From UBA1858 sp965227695 (GTDB taxonomy: Bacteria > Pseudomonadota > Gammaproteobacteria > UBA4575): DNA of 64,000 nt. A program made the translations under genes and the position numbers. Each line of letters begins with the position of its first letter. Positions within the stretch are counted from its first letter, which is position 1. Of this stretch, positions 26,343 through 35,081 are shown piece by piece. Below the pieces are notes generated by a model. The model was not told the origin of the DNA and did no database searches. It was given only the letters and a program-made list of their open reading frames with translations. Location: the NCBI GenBank assembly GCA_965227695.1, contig OZ245760.1:2661067-2725066 (forward strand), written 5' to 3'.

Positions 26343-27569
26343 ATGCCAACAAATTCCAGCGATATTGTGAGACATCAGTCTACTTGTGTTCAGATCGACA
26401 ATGTCACGATGGGCGGCGGCGCTCCGATTGTCGTCCAGTCCATGACCAATACTGACACGACGGATATTATACGCACAGCAGCGCAAGTCGCCGAACTGGC
26501 TAAAGCCGGCTCTGAACTGGTGCGCCTGACAGTAAACACACTGGAAGCCGCGCGTGCGATACCTTACATTAAAGAACACCTTGCGCGTATGAACATCGAC
26601 GTACCTTTAATTGGTGACTTCCATTTTAACGGCCACAAGTTATTGACCGAATCACCGGAATGTGCCGAACATTTATCCAAGTACCGAATAAATCCCGGCA
26701 ATGTAGGCCGTGGTCGCAAGCGTGATAGCCAATTTGCTTCGATGGTGGAAACGGCATGCAAATACCAAAAGCCGATTCGCATAGGCGTCAATTGGGGCAG
26801 TCTGGACCCACAGGTATTAGCCGAGCAAATGGACCTAAACCAGCAATTAGATCACCCCAAATCAAGCGATGAAGTAATGCAGGAGGCATTAATTGCTTCG
26901 GCTTTAAGTAGCGCAGAGTATGCACAGTCGCTTGGCCTGGAAAAAAACAAAATTGTTATCTCGTGCAAAATCAGCCAAGCGCCTAAATTAATTCAGGTCT
27001 ACAAGTTACTGGCCGGACGCTGCGATTATGCATTACATGTTGGGTTAACCGAAGCGGGGATGGGCATCAAAGGCACTGTGGCTTCTGCTACTTCCCTTGG
27101 GATACTTCTTCATCAAGGCATTGGCGATACGATTCGTGTATCGCTGACACCTCAGCCCGGGGGGGGCCGATCAGATGAAGTGCTGGTTGCCCAGGAAATT
27201 TTACAGTCCCTCAATCTGCGTGCCTTCACACCTTCAGTGACCGCCTGCCCGGGGTGTGGACGAACCACAAGCGATTATTTTCAGACATTAGCCGATGACA
27301 TCCAGATCTTTCTGCGCGAGTCTATGCCGCAGTGGAAAGAAATCTATCCGGGCGTAGAAAATTTATCTGTGGCAGTAATGGGGTGTGTCGTGAATGGGCC
27401 CGGAGAAAGCAAACACGCCAACATAGGGATCAGTTTGCCTGGCAGCGGAGAAGCCCCGGTCGCGCCCGTATATATTGACGGCGAGAAGTCATGCACTCTG
27501 CGCGGTGACCATATTGCAGAAGAATTTAAACATATCGTCACACGCTACATACACGAACACTACGTATAA
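26343..27569 (+). CDS. ispG: (E)-4-hydroxy-3-methylbut-2-enyl-diphosphate synthase
   Basis: Penultimate [4Fe-4S] enzyme of the MEP isoprenoid pathway, using flavodoxin electrons. N-terminal GGGAPIVVQSMTNTDT, the GNVGRGRKRD loop, EAGMGIKGTVASATSLGILL, and the cluster cysteines in TACPGCGRTT and MGCVVNGPGESKHANIG are all present. Length 408 residues. It lies alone, divergent from yjbQ. In E. coli it sits between rodZ and hisS, so it has moved here. dxs and ispA, of the same pathway, are at 49-51 kb. Confidence 0.97.
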   Translation: MPTNSSDIVRHQSTCVQIDNVTMGGGAPIVVQSMTNTDTTDIIRTAAQVAELAKAGSELVRLTVNTLEAARAIPYIKEHLARMNIDVPLIGDFHFNGHKLLTESPECAEHLSKYRINPGNVGRGRKRDSQFASMVETACKYQKPIRIGVNWGSLDPQVLAEQMDLNQQLDHPKSSDEVMQEALIASALSSAEYAQSLGLEKNKIVISCKISQAPKLIQVYKLLAGRCDYALHVGLTEAGMGIKGTVASATSLGILLHQGIGDTIRVSLTPQPGGGRSDEVLVAQEILQSLNLRAFTPSVTACPGCGRTTSDYFQTLADDIQIFLRESMPQWKEIYPGVENLSVAVMGCVVNGPGESKHANIGISLPGSGEAPVAPVYIDGEKSCTLRGDHIAEEFKHIVTRYIHEHYV

Positions 27570-27739
27570 ACAGTCACGGTTAAAGCGACTGTGAATTTAT
27601 TGAACAATTAGTTATTAAAACAATTTAAAGTATCTTTTAAACACATATTTGTTGCAGGCATAAAAATTTCAGGGAACTCTGTGCTGTGTGGTAGTATCCT
27701 ATTGACAGAAGGTAATATTAACTACATTAAGAACATGTT

Positions 27740-27898
27740 ATGGAAGTAATATCCAGTAAAGTTGAAACCGGGCTGTCCACTCATGACATATCTCTATCAG
27801 TGCTATTCGCGATTTGGCTGATACTGGGCCTTGCGACCTATGCTTTCGCGTTATTTACTGTTTGGTTACCCGAGATAGAAAGCCTGACAATCATCTAG
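27740..27898 (+). CDS. Putative 52-residue single-TM peptide
   Basis: A short ORF beginning MEVISSKVETGLSTHDIS and containing one strong hydrophobic segment (VLFAIWLILGLATYAFALF) before VWLPEIESLTII. An N-terminal polar part plus one TM helix is typical of small membrane proteins. It lies in the gap after ispG, 48 bp before the first FHA gene in the same direction. No strong ribosome-binding site is visible, so it may be spurious. Confidence 0.4.
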   Translation: MEVISSKVETGLSTHDISLSVLFAIWLILGLATYAFALFTVWLPEIESLTII

Positions 27899-27946
27899 TT
27901 TTTCGCTACCATCAGTTTAGCGATATGTAATACCAAAAGGCCCTCC

Positions 27947-28459
27947 GTGATTACACATGAACGCAGAAGCATCGAAGATCGTCGCAAGATGGTTACCACG
28001 CCACTGTACCCATTTTTTGACTCTGAAGACACGCTGGTTCGCCAGGATCGAAGACAAATCCCTGAGCGACGTATTAATAATATATTAATTAGCGAGCCAG
28101 ACGACGCATCGACAGATGGCGAAGCATCCGATCCGGATAATCAGCGCCTGTTTATCTGGTTTCAGGATGAAATACATGAGGTTAAGCGGGGGGATGAGGG
28201 TGTCTGGCTTGGCCGCGCCTCTGACTGTCTTGCCAGGTTCGCCTCTCGATTTGTCTCACGCAAACATTCACGTCTTTATTTTGAAAATAATGTGTATTAT
28301 TTGAGTGACAGCAGCGTGAATGGCACCTACATCAAAAATGATGATGGTGAAACATATGTCACCAAAGACAAAGTGGTTGTAAAAGGGAGTGGCATTATCA
28401 GCCTCGGTGTCCCTTTTGATCACTCTGAAAGCGATGTTATTCACTACTTTATCGGATAG
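27947..28459 (+). CDS. FHA-domain protein 1
   Basis: A 170-residue protein with a C-terminal forkhead-associated domain that should bind phosphothreonine. The core residues are intact: G89-R90 (VWLGRASD), S104 and H107 (FVSRKHSRL) and N125-G126 (SSVNGTYIK). The N-terminal 50 residues are very basic and carry YPFFDSEDTLVRQDRRQIPERR, a motif shared with the next FHA protein. The start is a GTG (27947). No kinase or phosphatase gene is adjacent. Function unknown. Confidence 0.8.
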   Translation: MITHERRSIEDRRKMVTTPLYPFFDSEDTLVRQDRRQIPERRINNILISEPDDASTDGEASDPDNQRLFIWFQDEIHEVKRGDEGVWLGRASDCLARFASRFVSRKHSRLYFENNVYYLSDSSVNGTYIKNDDGETYVTKDKVVVKGSGIISLGVPFDHSESDVIHYFIG

Positions 28460-28578
28460 CCTGGCCTGCCTGCACTAACTTTAGCAGCCCATTAATATTT
28501 ATCGGCTACATTTAACCGTTCTTCGGCTATTTGATTTTTGCTCATGCAGTTTCATTTCGCATGAGACATACTTCCACC

Positions 28579-29184
28579 ATGTCTGAGAAACCACTAAAAA
28601 CTGAGAATAAACCGATGGAGCGCCGCAAATGGGCCAAGCGCCCGACCTATCCATTTGTAGATAGTAGCGGCGTACTTGTCACGAAAAACCGTCGACGCAC
28701 GATAGATATTCGTGAACCCGATGAGCAGACCAGTGGTCGGCGTGGGAGCGACAAAAAACAGCTGGAAACCTCAGATACAGCACCTGAGCTGCCCTCAATT
28801 CTTCGCGATGAAGAATTCACCAATGCCCGGGTCCCCACACTTGAGACATCTGCCAATGTTGCACAGGCCATGGAGTTATCTTTTCAGAAGTGGCGCATTA
28901 ATCTTTCCCAGCAAGAAAAGCGCTGTAGCCTGGGGCGAGATCAAAACTGCGATTTGGTGGTGCTCAACCGTTTTTCATCTCGGCGTCATGGACGCATCGA
29001 GTGGCGCCATGGGCAGTTCTACTTTTGTGACCACAGTTTTAATGGCACTTACATAGACTTTGATGACGGGCGAACAACTCATATATGCCGTGATGAGATT
29101 ATCCTCAGTGGCTCAGGGGTCCTGAGTCTTGGCAAACCCAGCAATGTAGACAAAGAGTTTGTGATTCGATTTATTATCAGCTAG
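28579..29184 (+). CDS. FHA-domain protein 2
   Basis: Paralogue of the preceding gene, 119 bp downstream. The N-terminal motif ERRKWAKRPTYPFVDSSGVL parallels FHA protein 1. A longer acidic linker follows, then an FHA domain with G119-R120 (CSLGRDQNCD), S134 and H137 (FSSRRHGRI) and N155-G156 (SFNGTYID). I prefer the ATG at 28579 (201 residues); ATGs at 28531 and 28561 are in frame and cannot be excluded, and no start has a clear ribosome-binding site. Confidence 0.78.
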   Translation: MSEKPLKTENKPMERRKWAKRPTYPFVDSSGVLVTKNRRRTIDIREPDEQTSGRRGSDKKQLETSDTAPELPSILRDEEFTNARVPTLETSANVAQAMELSFQKWRINLSQQEKRCSLGRDQNCDLVVLNRFSSRRHGRIEWRHGQFYFCDHSFNGTYIDFDDGRTTHICRDEIILSGSGVLSLGKPSNVDKEFVIRFIIS

Positions 29185-29608
29185 TAATTTACACAGACTG
29201 TTGAGTTATCGCTGTTTAATTCTTACCCCGCCAGACAATATATTGTATAAAAATACTCTGGTTTTCAGTCAACCGGCACGAATACACGCTTCCTTTGCCT
29301 CTCTTTAGCAGCATTCACAGTGGAATCACTTAACAATGTGATACCGATCATGAGCAAGTAAGCAAAAAAATATATACTTTTTCTATCTGGTTCAATTGGC
29401 GTATTTTTTTGCAGAATTAGTTCGTCCGCCATTGTATACAGTTCACATTTATGCATAGTCACTCGCGTTATCAGCAAATAAGCGACCGTCTATTATTGAA
29501 ATTATGACGTTCATCACGGGCATGATTTAAATACCCTCATAGTATTGTCACCAACAGATTCAGAGAAACGATGCTCATGATCAGAGCCTAACCTTAGAAG
29601 TGAAGACT
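29185..29608. other. Intergenic region between FHA2 and unknown gene
   Basis: About 420 bp without a firm gene. It contains a weak minus-strand reading frame (separate entry) and AT-rich sequence just before the next plus-strand gene. No RNA gene, terminator or repeat was recognised. Confidence 0.5.
29265..29432 (-). CDS. Doubtful 55-residue membrane peptide
   Basis: Minus-strand ORF from the ATG at 29432 (MADELILQKNTPIEPDRKS) with one hydrophobic stretch (IYFFAYLLMIGITLLS) and a basic tail. The frame can be extended to a TTG at 29477. No ribosome-binding site is evident and no family is recognised. It is listed because the TM-like profile is not random-looking, but it may not be translated. 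Confidence 0.25.
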   Translation of the reverse strand: MADELILQKNTPIEPDRKSIYFFAYLLMIGITLLSDSTVNAAKERQRKRVFVPVD

Positions 29609-30694
29609 ATGCGACGTAAACAACTAATAGACACAACTTATAAAATTCAGCAGGCTATTTCAGACAGCGAGCTACTGGAAAGATTGCATGTGCGCATTCT
29701 GGCATTAAGCAGAGAAGATAAAAAGGTGCCCAATGTTGGTGACCTTCTGGCAGCCTTAAATAAGTTCTCGATTTCAACAAGTAAACTTACAGACGCAGAG
29801 AGAGAAGTTCTCAAGCAGCTTGACTTACATTATCTAAATGACCCAAAAAACTGGCCGAAATTAATCTCAACAGACCAGCCTGATCTATTAAAAAGCATCT
29901 TCAGTAATTTACGTCGCTTGCGTTCAAGCCTGGGCTATTTCCAGAAAGTTATTTGTATCGGCCATGAAGAGTTAAAGAACAAAACCGATGATGATGAAAC
30001 ACTTTCGATCATACTTTTACCAGATAACAATACCAAGGACACACCTAAGAAAATTGCTTCAACCCTGGAGAGTGTTCAGCAACTATATAATTGTTTTGTT
30101 ACCCTGGAACATATTGAAAATCCAACTGAACTGACAATTATTGGTATGGACTCGGGTCATGAAAAGTCAATAGAAATGACCGGAGAGACAATCGTACTCG
30201 AGAAAATGAAAGAATTATTATACGGGGTATGGATGCAGGTGCTGCCATCACATAACCAGTATTTGAGCGAACAACTCAAACTGATATTAAAATCACTGCC
30301 CATCCTGGAAAGGATAGAAGAACTATCAACACTTGGCCGACTGGAAAAAGAAAAAGTGGCTCTCGTGAAGCGTCAGCTGACCACCAGCCTTGAAGACTTA
30401 ATACGCTCGAACACTATCGTTGAGGAAATGTATGATCACTGGCAGAGAGATCCACGTGTAGCCATGCAGCTGACCCCCAGACTTACGACCCGGGACGACA
30501 CCGAACATGACCAGGCAGATCAGCCACAGGAAAGAACCACACAGGCAAATACAAATACAGTGCTCAAGAATCAGGAGGACGAACTTATTGCAACCACCAG
30601 CCGCAATGCAGCGCAACCACAAAAAGTAACCAGCTTAAATGATGCGGATAAACTGCGCTTCATTCGCTCCAAAAAAGCGGATGCAGGTGAATAA
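29609..30694 (+). CDS. Unknown 361-residue mostly helical protein
   Basis: Not recognised. The protein is soluble-looking, rich in Leu, Glu and Lys, with predicted helices throughout, a middle beta-like stretch (PTELTIIGMDSG) and a polar C-terminal tail of Gln, Thr and Asn (about 295-345) that looks disordered. No signal peptide or TM. The start is probably the ATG at 29609 (MRRKQLIDTTYKIQQ); a GTG three codons earlier is possible. It follows the two FHA genes on the same strand and could be a functional partner; that is inference from position only. Confidence 0.65.
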   Translation: MRRKQLIDTTYKIQQAISDSELLERLHVRILALSREDKKVPNVGDLLAALNKFSISTSKLTDAEREVLKQLDLHYLNDPKNWPKLISTDQPDLLKSIFSNLRRLRSSLGYFQKVICIGHEELKNKTDDDETLSIILLPDNNTKDTPKKIASTLESVQQLYNCFVTLEHIENPTELTIIGMDSGHEKSIEMTGETIVLEKMKELLYGVWMQVLPSHNQYLSEQLKLILKSLPILERIEELSTLGRLEKEKVALVKRQLTTSLEDLIRSNTIVEEMYDHWQRDPRVAMQLTPRLTTRDDTEHDQADQPQERTTQANTNTVLKNQEDELIATTSRNAAQPQKVTSLNDADKLRFIRSKKADAGE

Positions 30695-30699
30695 ACCGG

Positions 30700-31086
30700 C
30701 TACTTGGTTTTACCCAGCATCTGCCTGATTTTCTGGCGTTCATGTTTACCAGGCCTGCCCGTGCTACCGGGCATGGCCTGGCTGAGAATTTTTCGCTGCT
30801 CAACAAAATGCTCACGTTGGGCAATGCTTTGTGCAGACTCTTCATAAAGCCCTCGCGCCTCTATAGCACAACGCCTATTACTCTCGATCGCACGTACTGT
30901 GATTTCCTGACGAAAACCTGTCCGCGAAATTAAAACAACATCGTTGATTTTAACTCTGTAAGAGGGTTTAATACGTTGCTGGTTAACATGCACTTTCCCG
31001 CCATCAACCGCATCTGCTGCCATGTTTCTTGTTTTATAAAGCCGGGCAGCCCATAACCATTTATCAATTCTGACCTGCGTGTCCAT
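30700..31086 (-). CDS. hslR: Heat shock protein 15 (S4-domain RNA-binding)
   Basis: 128-residue S4-domain protein; in E. coli Hsp15 binds the 50S subunit carrying a stalled nascent chain and helps recycle it. The S4 motif is VRIDKWLWAARLYKTRNMAADAVDGGKVHVN, with a basic C-terminus (GRPGKHERQKIRQM). It is convergent with the unknown gene with 5 bp between the ends. Confidence 0.92.
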   Translation of the reverse strand: MDTQVRIDKWLWAARLYKTRNMAADAVDGGKVHVNQQRIKPSYRVKINDVVLISRTGFRQEITVRAIESNRRCAIEARGLYEESAQSIAQREHFVEQRKILSQAMPGSTGRPGKHERQKIRQMLGKTK

Positions 31087-31231
31087 AGTAATTTCAATAC
31101 TGGTTATATTACAGATTATTCAATGAGCAGGATTTTTATACCCATCAGAAAAATCTTAATTGACTTGATGTCTAATTCAGGTATCTCAGGTGATCCATTG
31201 AAGCCGGTGTGACGGTAGACTTGTACAGAAC

Positions 31232-31699
31232 TCAGTACCAGTCAACCAAATAATGCTCGGGATTATCGACATCATCCAGTCTTACTGTTTTATTCTTCAC
31301 TGACATACACGCCTGATGTACAGTTTGCGCGTTACCAGAAATCAAAGGATGCCAGTCTGGTAACGGCTGTGATTGCGCACGCAGGCGGTATGAACATGTT
31401 CGCGGCAACCACTCAAATTCATGCAGTCGATCAAGTGACAAACTGACGCACTCAGGCACTTTTGTTTTGCGATTGCGATAATCACGACAACGACATGTCC
31501 TGGCATCAAATAACTCACATTCTATGTTTGTGGCATAGAGCATATCTGTTTCTTCATCCTGCAGCTTTACCATGCAACATTTTCCACAACCATCACACAA
31601 TGCCTCCCACTGCGAGACAGTTAAGTCTTGCAGTGGTTTATTGATCCAATCAGGAGGACTGTATGCCACAGTCTGTTGTTTAATCGCCCGCCAGATCAA
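31232..31699 (-). CDS. YcgN-family cysteine-cluster protein (UPF0260)
   Basis: 155-residue protein with a conserved cysteine set suited to binding Zn or an Fe-S cluster: CDGCGKCC near residues 35-42, then CELF, CRCRD, PECVSL and RTCSYR. It is similar to E. coli YcgN, whose function is unknown. It overlaps the end of htpG by 20 bp on the same strand, so the two are likely co-transcribed. Confidence 0.88.
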   Translation of the reverse strand: MIWRAIKQQTVAYSPPDWINKPLQDLTVSQWEALCDGCGKCCMVKLQDEETDMLYATNIECELFDARTCRCRDYRNRKTKVPECVSLSLDRLHEFEWLPRTCSYRLRAQSQPLPDWHPLISGNAQTVHQACMSVKNKTVRLDDVDNPEHYLVDWY

Positions 31700-33611
31700 G
31701 CATAATCTTATTCAACCTGGATACAAAGTCGGCCGGGTTTTCAAGCTGTCCACCCTCTGCGAGTATTGCCTGCTCAAATAATAATTGCGACCATTCCTTT
31801 ACCTGTTCAGAGTCAGACTCATTATTCATTTTTATCAAAACAGGATGGGCAGGATTTATTTCCAGCGTAGGCTTTGTACTCGGCATTTGCTGACCGGCCT
31901 GCTTCAACAGATTTTGCATGTATAGCGCCATATCGTGTTCGTTTAATACAATACATGCCGGGGAACTGGTCAGCCGATGAGATACACGCACATCTTCCAC
32001 TTTGTCCTGTAAATTTTCTTTGATTATTTTGACAATATCCGCCGATTCTTCTTCAACTTTCTTTTGCTGCTCTTTCTCATCCTGATCAGAAAGCTTGTCC
32101 AGGTCAAGCTTGCCTTTTGCAACTGACACAAAGTTTTTCCCATCATACTCATTTAACGCGCCCATCAGCCATTCATCAACGCGATCATACATGAGGATGA
32201 CTTCAATTCCCTTTTTACGGAAAATTTCCAGATGCGGGCTGTTTTTAGCCGCATTAAAATTGTCCGCAGTGATATAGTAAATCGCATCCTGTCCTTCTTT
32301 CATCCGCGCTATATAATCGTCCAGCGAAATGGATTGCTGTTCTTTATCATCATGTGTGGTCGCGAAACGTAACAGTTTCGCGATCTGCTCACGGTTTGCA
32401 AAGTCTTCAGCCGGTCCTTCTTTAATGACTTTTCCAAACTCGTTCCAAAAAAGCTGGTATTTTTCCGGCTCATTACTCGCAATGCTCTCCAGCAGTCCCA
32501 GTACTTTTTTGGTGGAACCTGAACGAATAGAATCGATTACTTTATTGTCCTGAAGAATTTCACGCGAAACATTCAGCGGCAAGTCACTGGAGTCGATTAC
32601 CCCCCTTGTAAAACGCAAATAACGAGGCAACAGCTTTTCTGCGTCCTCCATGATGAAAACACGTTGAATATATAATTTCAGGCCATGGGTTTGGTGGGGT
32701 TCATAAAGATCATATGGCGCTTTGCCGGGGATATAAAGCAGGGAAATATATTCTGTCTTACCTTCAACCCTGTTATGTGTCCAAGCCATCGGATCGGTAA
32801 AGTCATGACTCACGTGCTTGTAAAATTCATTATATTCTTCATCCTTAATATCGGACTTGGCTCGCGTCCATAATGATGAAGCTTTATTCACAATTTCCCA
32901 GACAACCTGTTTGTCATCCGGCTTATTGTCTTCATCATCAGGGCTCTCTTCCTTGATCATTTCGATGGGCAGAGGCACGTGATCAGAGTACTTACTGATA
33001 ATTGATCTCAATCGCCACCCCGACAACAACTCGGCTTCCTCATCTTTAAGATGCAGTATGACTTCTGTCCCACGTGCAGTTCTATTAATTGTTTGAAGCT
33101 GATATTCGCCCGTGCCTTCAGATTCCCAGTGAACCCCATGGTCTTGTGCAACTGTGGCGCTGCGGGTATTTAACTCTACTTTTTTGGCAACAATAAAAGC
33201 TGAATAAAAGCCCACGCCAAACTGTCCAATCAGATTTGAATCTTTTACCTGATCCCCTGTTAAGTTTTGCAGAAATTCTTTAGTCCCAGATTTTGCAATC
33301 GTTCCGATGTTACTGATCAGCTCCTCCCGCGTCATGCCAATACCATTATCACGCACGGTTATGGTTTTATCTTTCTCGCTGAATTCCACCTGAATTTTGA
33401 GATCCGCGTCATCTGACAACAGTGCTGAATTCGAGAGCGACTCAAAACGTAATTTGTCACATGCATCCGAAGCATTGGAGATGAGCTCGCGTAAAAAAAT
33501 TTCTTTATTTGAATAGAGCGAGTGAATCATTAGCTGTAATATCTGGCTAACCTCTGATTCGAATTTCATGGTCTCTTTTTTATCTGCTTCTGCTTGGCTA
33601 CTCATTGACAA
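31680..33611 (-). CDS. htpG: Hsp90 chaperone HtpG
   Basis: ATP-dependent molecular chaperone (643 residues). The GHKL ATPase site includes LRELISNASDACDKLR, VRDNGIGMTREELI and GQFGVGFYSAFIVA. The middle domain has SDLPLNVSREILQDN, and the C-terminal dimerisation domain is complete. A ycgN-like gene overlaps its 3' end. Confidence 0.98.
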   Translation of the reverse strand: MSMSSQAEADKKETMKFESEVSQILQLMIHSLYSNKEIFLRELISNASDACDKLRFESLSNSALLSDDADLKIQVEFSEKDKTITVRDNGIGMTREELISNIGTIAKSGTKEFLQNLTGDQVKDSNLIGQFGVGFYSAFIVAKKVELNTRSATVAQDHGVHWESEGTGEYQLQTINRTARGTEVILHLKDEEAELLSGWRLRSIISKYSDHVPLPIEMIKEESPDDEDNKPDDKQVVWEIVNKASSLWTRAKSDIKDEEYNEFYKHVSHDFTDPMAWTHNRVEGKTEYISLLYIPGKAPYDLYEPHQTHGLKLYIQRVFIMEDAEKLLPRYLRFTRGVIDSSDLPLNVSREILQDNKVIDSIRSGSTKKVLGLLESIASNEPEKYQLFWNEFGKVIKEGPAEDFANREQIAKLLRFATTHDDKEQQSISLDDYIARMKEGQDAIYYITADNFNAAKNSPHLEIFRKKGIEVILMYDRVDEWLMGALNEYDGKNFVSVAKGKLDLDKLSDQDEKEQQKKVEEESADIVKIIKENLQDKVEDVRVSHRLTSSPACIVLNEHDMALYMQNLLKQAGQQMPSTKPTLEINPAHPVLIKMNNESDSEQVKEWSQLLFEQAILAEGGQLENPADFVSRLNKIMLDLAGD

Positions 33612-33681
33612 TAAAACTCCATTTAATAACGGTAAATTTATAGATTGTGATGAACATTTAATATTTCAAGAGTCAGATGCA

Positions 33682-34116
33682 CTATTCAACATCATCAACA
33701 TCTGCCTGGCCAGTGATGCGTCGCCTTATATGTGACCAGCATAAGCCCGTGGTAAGTATTCCGGCAAAAACAATCAAGACAAGATCAACAAATATGGTCA
33801 TGTCTTCGGCCAGGGAGGGCATGAAATCAATCGCCAGCCAAAGCAATACACCAAAAAAGGCCACTGCCAGAATCAAACCAAATACGCCCAGAGAACGCAT
33901 CGTGGCGCGAATATAGATTGTCCATACAATTAACAGCACGATGCCTGCAAATAGCAATAACGGCAAACTTGTCGAACTGTCACCTGCAGGGTTAAGGTAA
34001 GATTGTACCCAGTCAAAATATGACCAGCCATGAGGATTGTAAGTGCAAAAAACCAGAGCCAGCGCGGCAACCAGTCTGAACAATATTCCTTGCCACGTTA
34101 GGGTATGAAATGCCAT
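33682..34116 (-). CDS. Four-TM inner membrane protein (DUF6524-like)
   Basis: 144-residue protein with four predicted TM helices: ILFRLVAALALVF, LPLLLFAGIVLLIVWTIY, LGVFGLILAVAFFGVLLWLAI and IFVDLVLIVFAGILTTG. The C-terminus is basic then acidic. The motif YNPHGWSYFDW is the most conserved-looking part. It looks like the uncharacterised DUF6524 family, but I could not check. It lies between htpG and the alkyltransferase in the same direction. Confidence 0.65.
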   Translation of the reverse strand: MAFHTLTWQGILFRLVAALALVFCTYNPHGWSYFDWVQSYLNPAGDSSTSLPLLLFAGIVLLIVWTIYIRATMRSLGVFGLILAVAFFGVLLWLAIDFMPSLAEDMTIFVDLVLIVFAGILTTGLCWSHIRRRITGQADVDDVE

Positions 34117-34159
34117 AAACTCTCCCGATCGATACGAATTTTCTCAGATGGATAAGAAA

Positions 34160-34642
34160 TTATATGCAAACCTTATCCCGTGATTCATGTTTTAACAGCC
34201 AATCTTTATGCTGGACTTGTCTCCCCTCCAGGCTGCCACAGTAACCGCCCAGCTGGTTTTTTTTTACCACACGATGACAGGGAATAATAATCGGAACAGG
34301 ATTACTTCGACAGGCATTACCCACCGCACGAGGCCCGCTAAGAATCGTTTTTGCAATCTCCCCGTAAGTCCTCGATTCACCATAAGGGATACTGCTGACT
34401 TGTTCCCACACTTTATTCTGAAATTCTGTCCCGATGATATCAATGGGCAGATCAAAGTCAGCGCGGGTTTGCTCAAAATATTCATTAAGTTGCTGATAGA
34501 CAGACAAAGCCAAGCCCTTTTCAGGCAATTGCGGATCCATACCTGGGTCAAGATAATTCAAACGCCGAACACCTTTCTCAGTCAGGTCAAGTCCCAGTAA
34601 GCCCAGCGGTGATGGCAATATGTAGTCAAACTTGTTGGACAT
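34160..34642 (-). CDS. ogt: Methylated-DNA-protein-cysteine methyltransferase
   Basis: Repairs O6-methylguanine by moving the methyl group to its own cysteine. The active-site motif is IIIPCHRVV, with the helix-turn-helix GESRTYGEIAKTI and the arginine finger region GNACRSNPVPI before it. The 160-residue length suits Ogt-type proteins without an Ada domain. A glycine-rich GGYCGSLEGRQ segment follows. Confidence 0.93.
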   Translation of the reverse strand: MSNKFDYILPSPLGLLGLDLTEKGVRRLNYLDPGMDPQLPEKGLALSVYQQLNEYFEQTRADFDLPIDIIGTEFQNKVWEQVSSIPYGESRTYGEIAKTILSGPRAVGNACRSNPVPIIIPCHRVVKKNQLGGYCGSLEGRQVQHKDWLLKHESRDKVCI

Positions 34643-34675
34643 AAGCCCGCATATTTAATCCAAAGGCCAAATAAC

Positions 34676-34701
34676 AAACGCCCCATCAAAATGAGGCGTT
34701 T
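34676..34701 (-). terminator. Probable terminator of the rpsP-rplS operon
   Basis: On the minus strand AAACGCC pairs with GGCGTTT, extended after one mismatch by CAT/ATG around a short TTTG loop. It is followed by TGTTATTTGG, a modest U-rich run. It lies 29 bp after the rplS stop and before ogt. Confidence 0.6.
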
Positions 34702-34729
34702 ATGCAACTCAGCGCTAGATATGGCCGGT

Positions 34730-35077
34730 TTAACCTAGCTTTTCTTTAATACGAGCCGCCTTCCCGGTACGGCCTCGCAAATAATATAATTTGGCGCGTC
34801 TCACATCTCCGCGCCGTTTAACCTGAATTGAGGCAATAAGTGGACTATGTGTCTGGAATACCCTTTCAACGCCTTCACCATGAGATATCTTTCTGACAGT
34901 AAATGCTGAATTAAGACCACGATTTCTTTTTGCAATCACGACGCCTTCAAAAGCCTGCAGTCGCTCACGCTCACCTTCTTTGACGCGCACCTGAACGACG
35001 ATACTGTCCCCTGCTGAGAAATCAGGCAAATCTGATTTAATTTGTTCTGCTTCCAATTCACTAATAATGTTGTTCAT
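34730..35077 (-). CDS. rplS: 50S ribosomal protein L19
   Basis: Ribosomal protein at the 30S-50S interface. It has the family signature FSAGDSIVVQVRVKEGERERLQAFEGVV and ERVFQTHSPLIASIQV. I use the ATG at 35077 (MNNIISELEAEQ, 115 residues); the longer in-frame start overlaps trmD. Last gene of the rpsP operon. Confidence 0.98.
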   Translation of the reverse strand: MNNIISELEAEQIKSDLPDFSAGDSIVVQVRVKEGERERLQAFEGVVIAKRNRGLNSAFTVRKISHGEGVERVFQTHSPLIASIQVKRRGDVRRAKLYYLRGRTGKAARIKEKLG

Positions 35078-35081
35078 GGCT

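Noticed and set aside
26265..26579. N-terminal extension of yjbQ by 105 codons
   Set aside because: The extension is antisense to ispG and absent from the family; the ATG at 26264 is preferred.
27570..27595. ACAGTC/GACTGT inverted repeat after ispG as a terminator
   Set aside because: Only a 6-bp stem with a long loop and no clear T-run.
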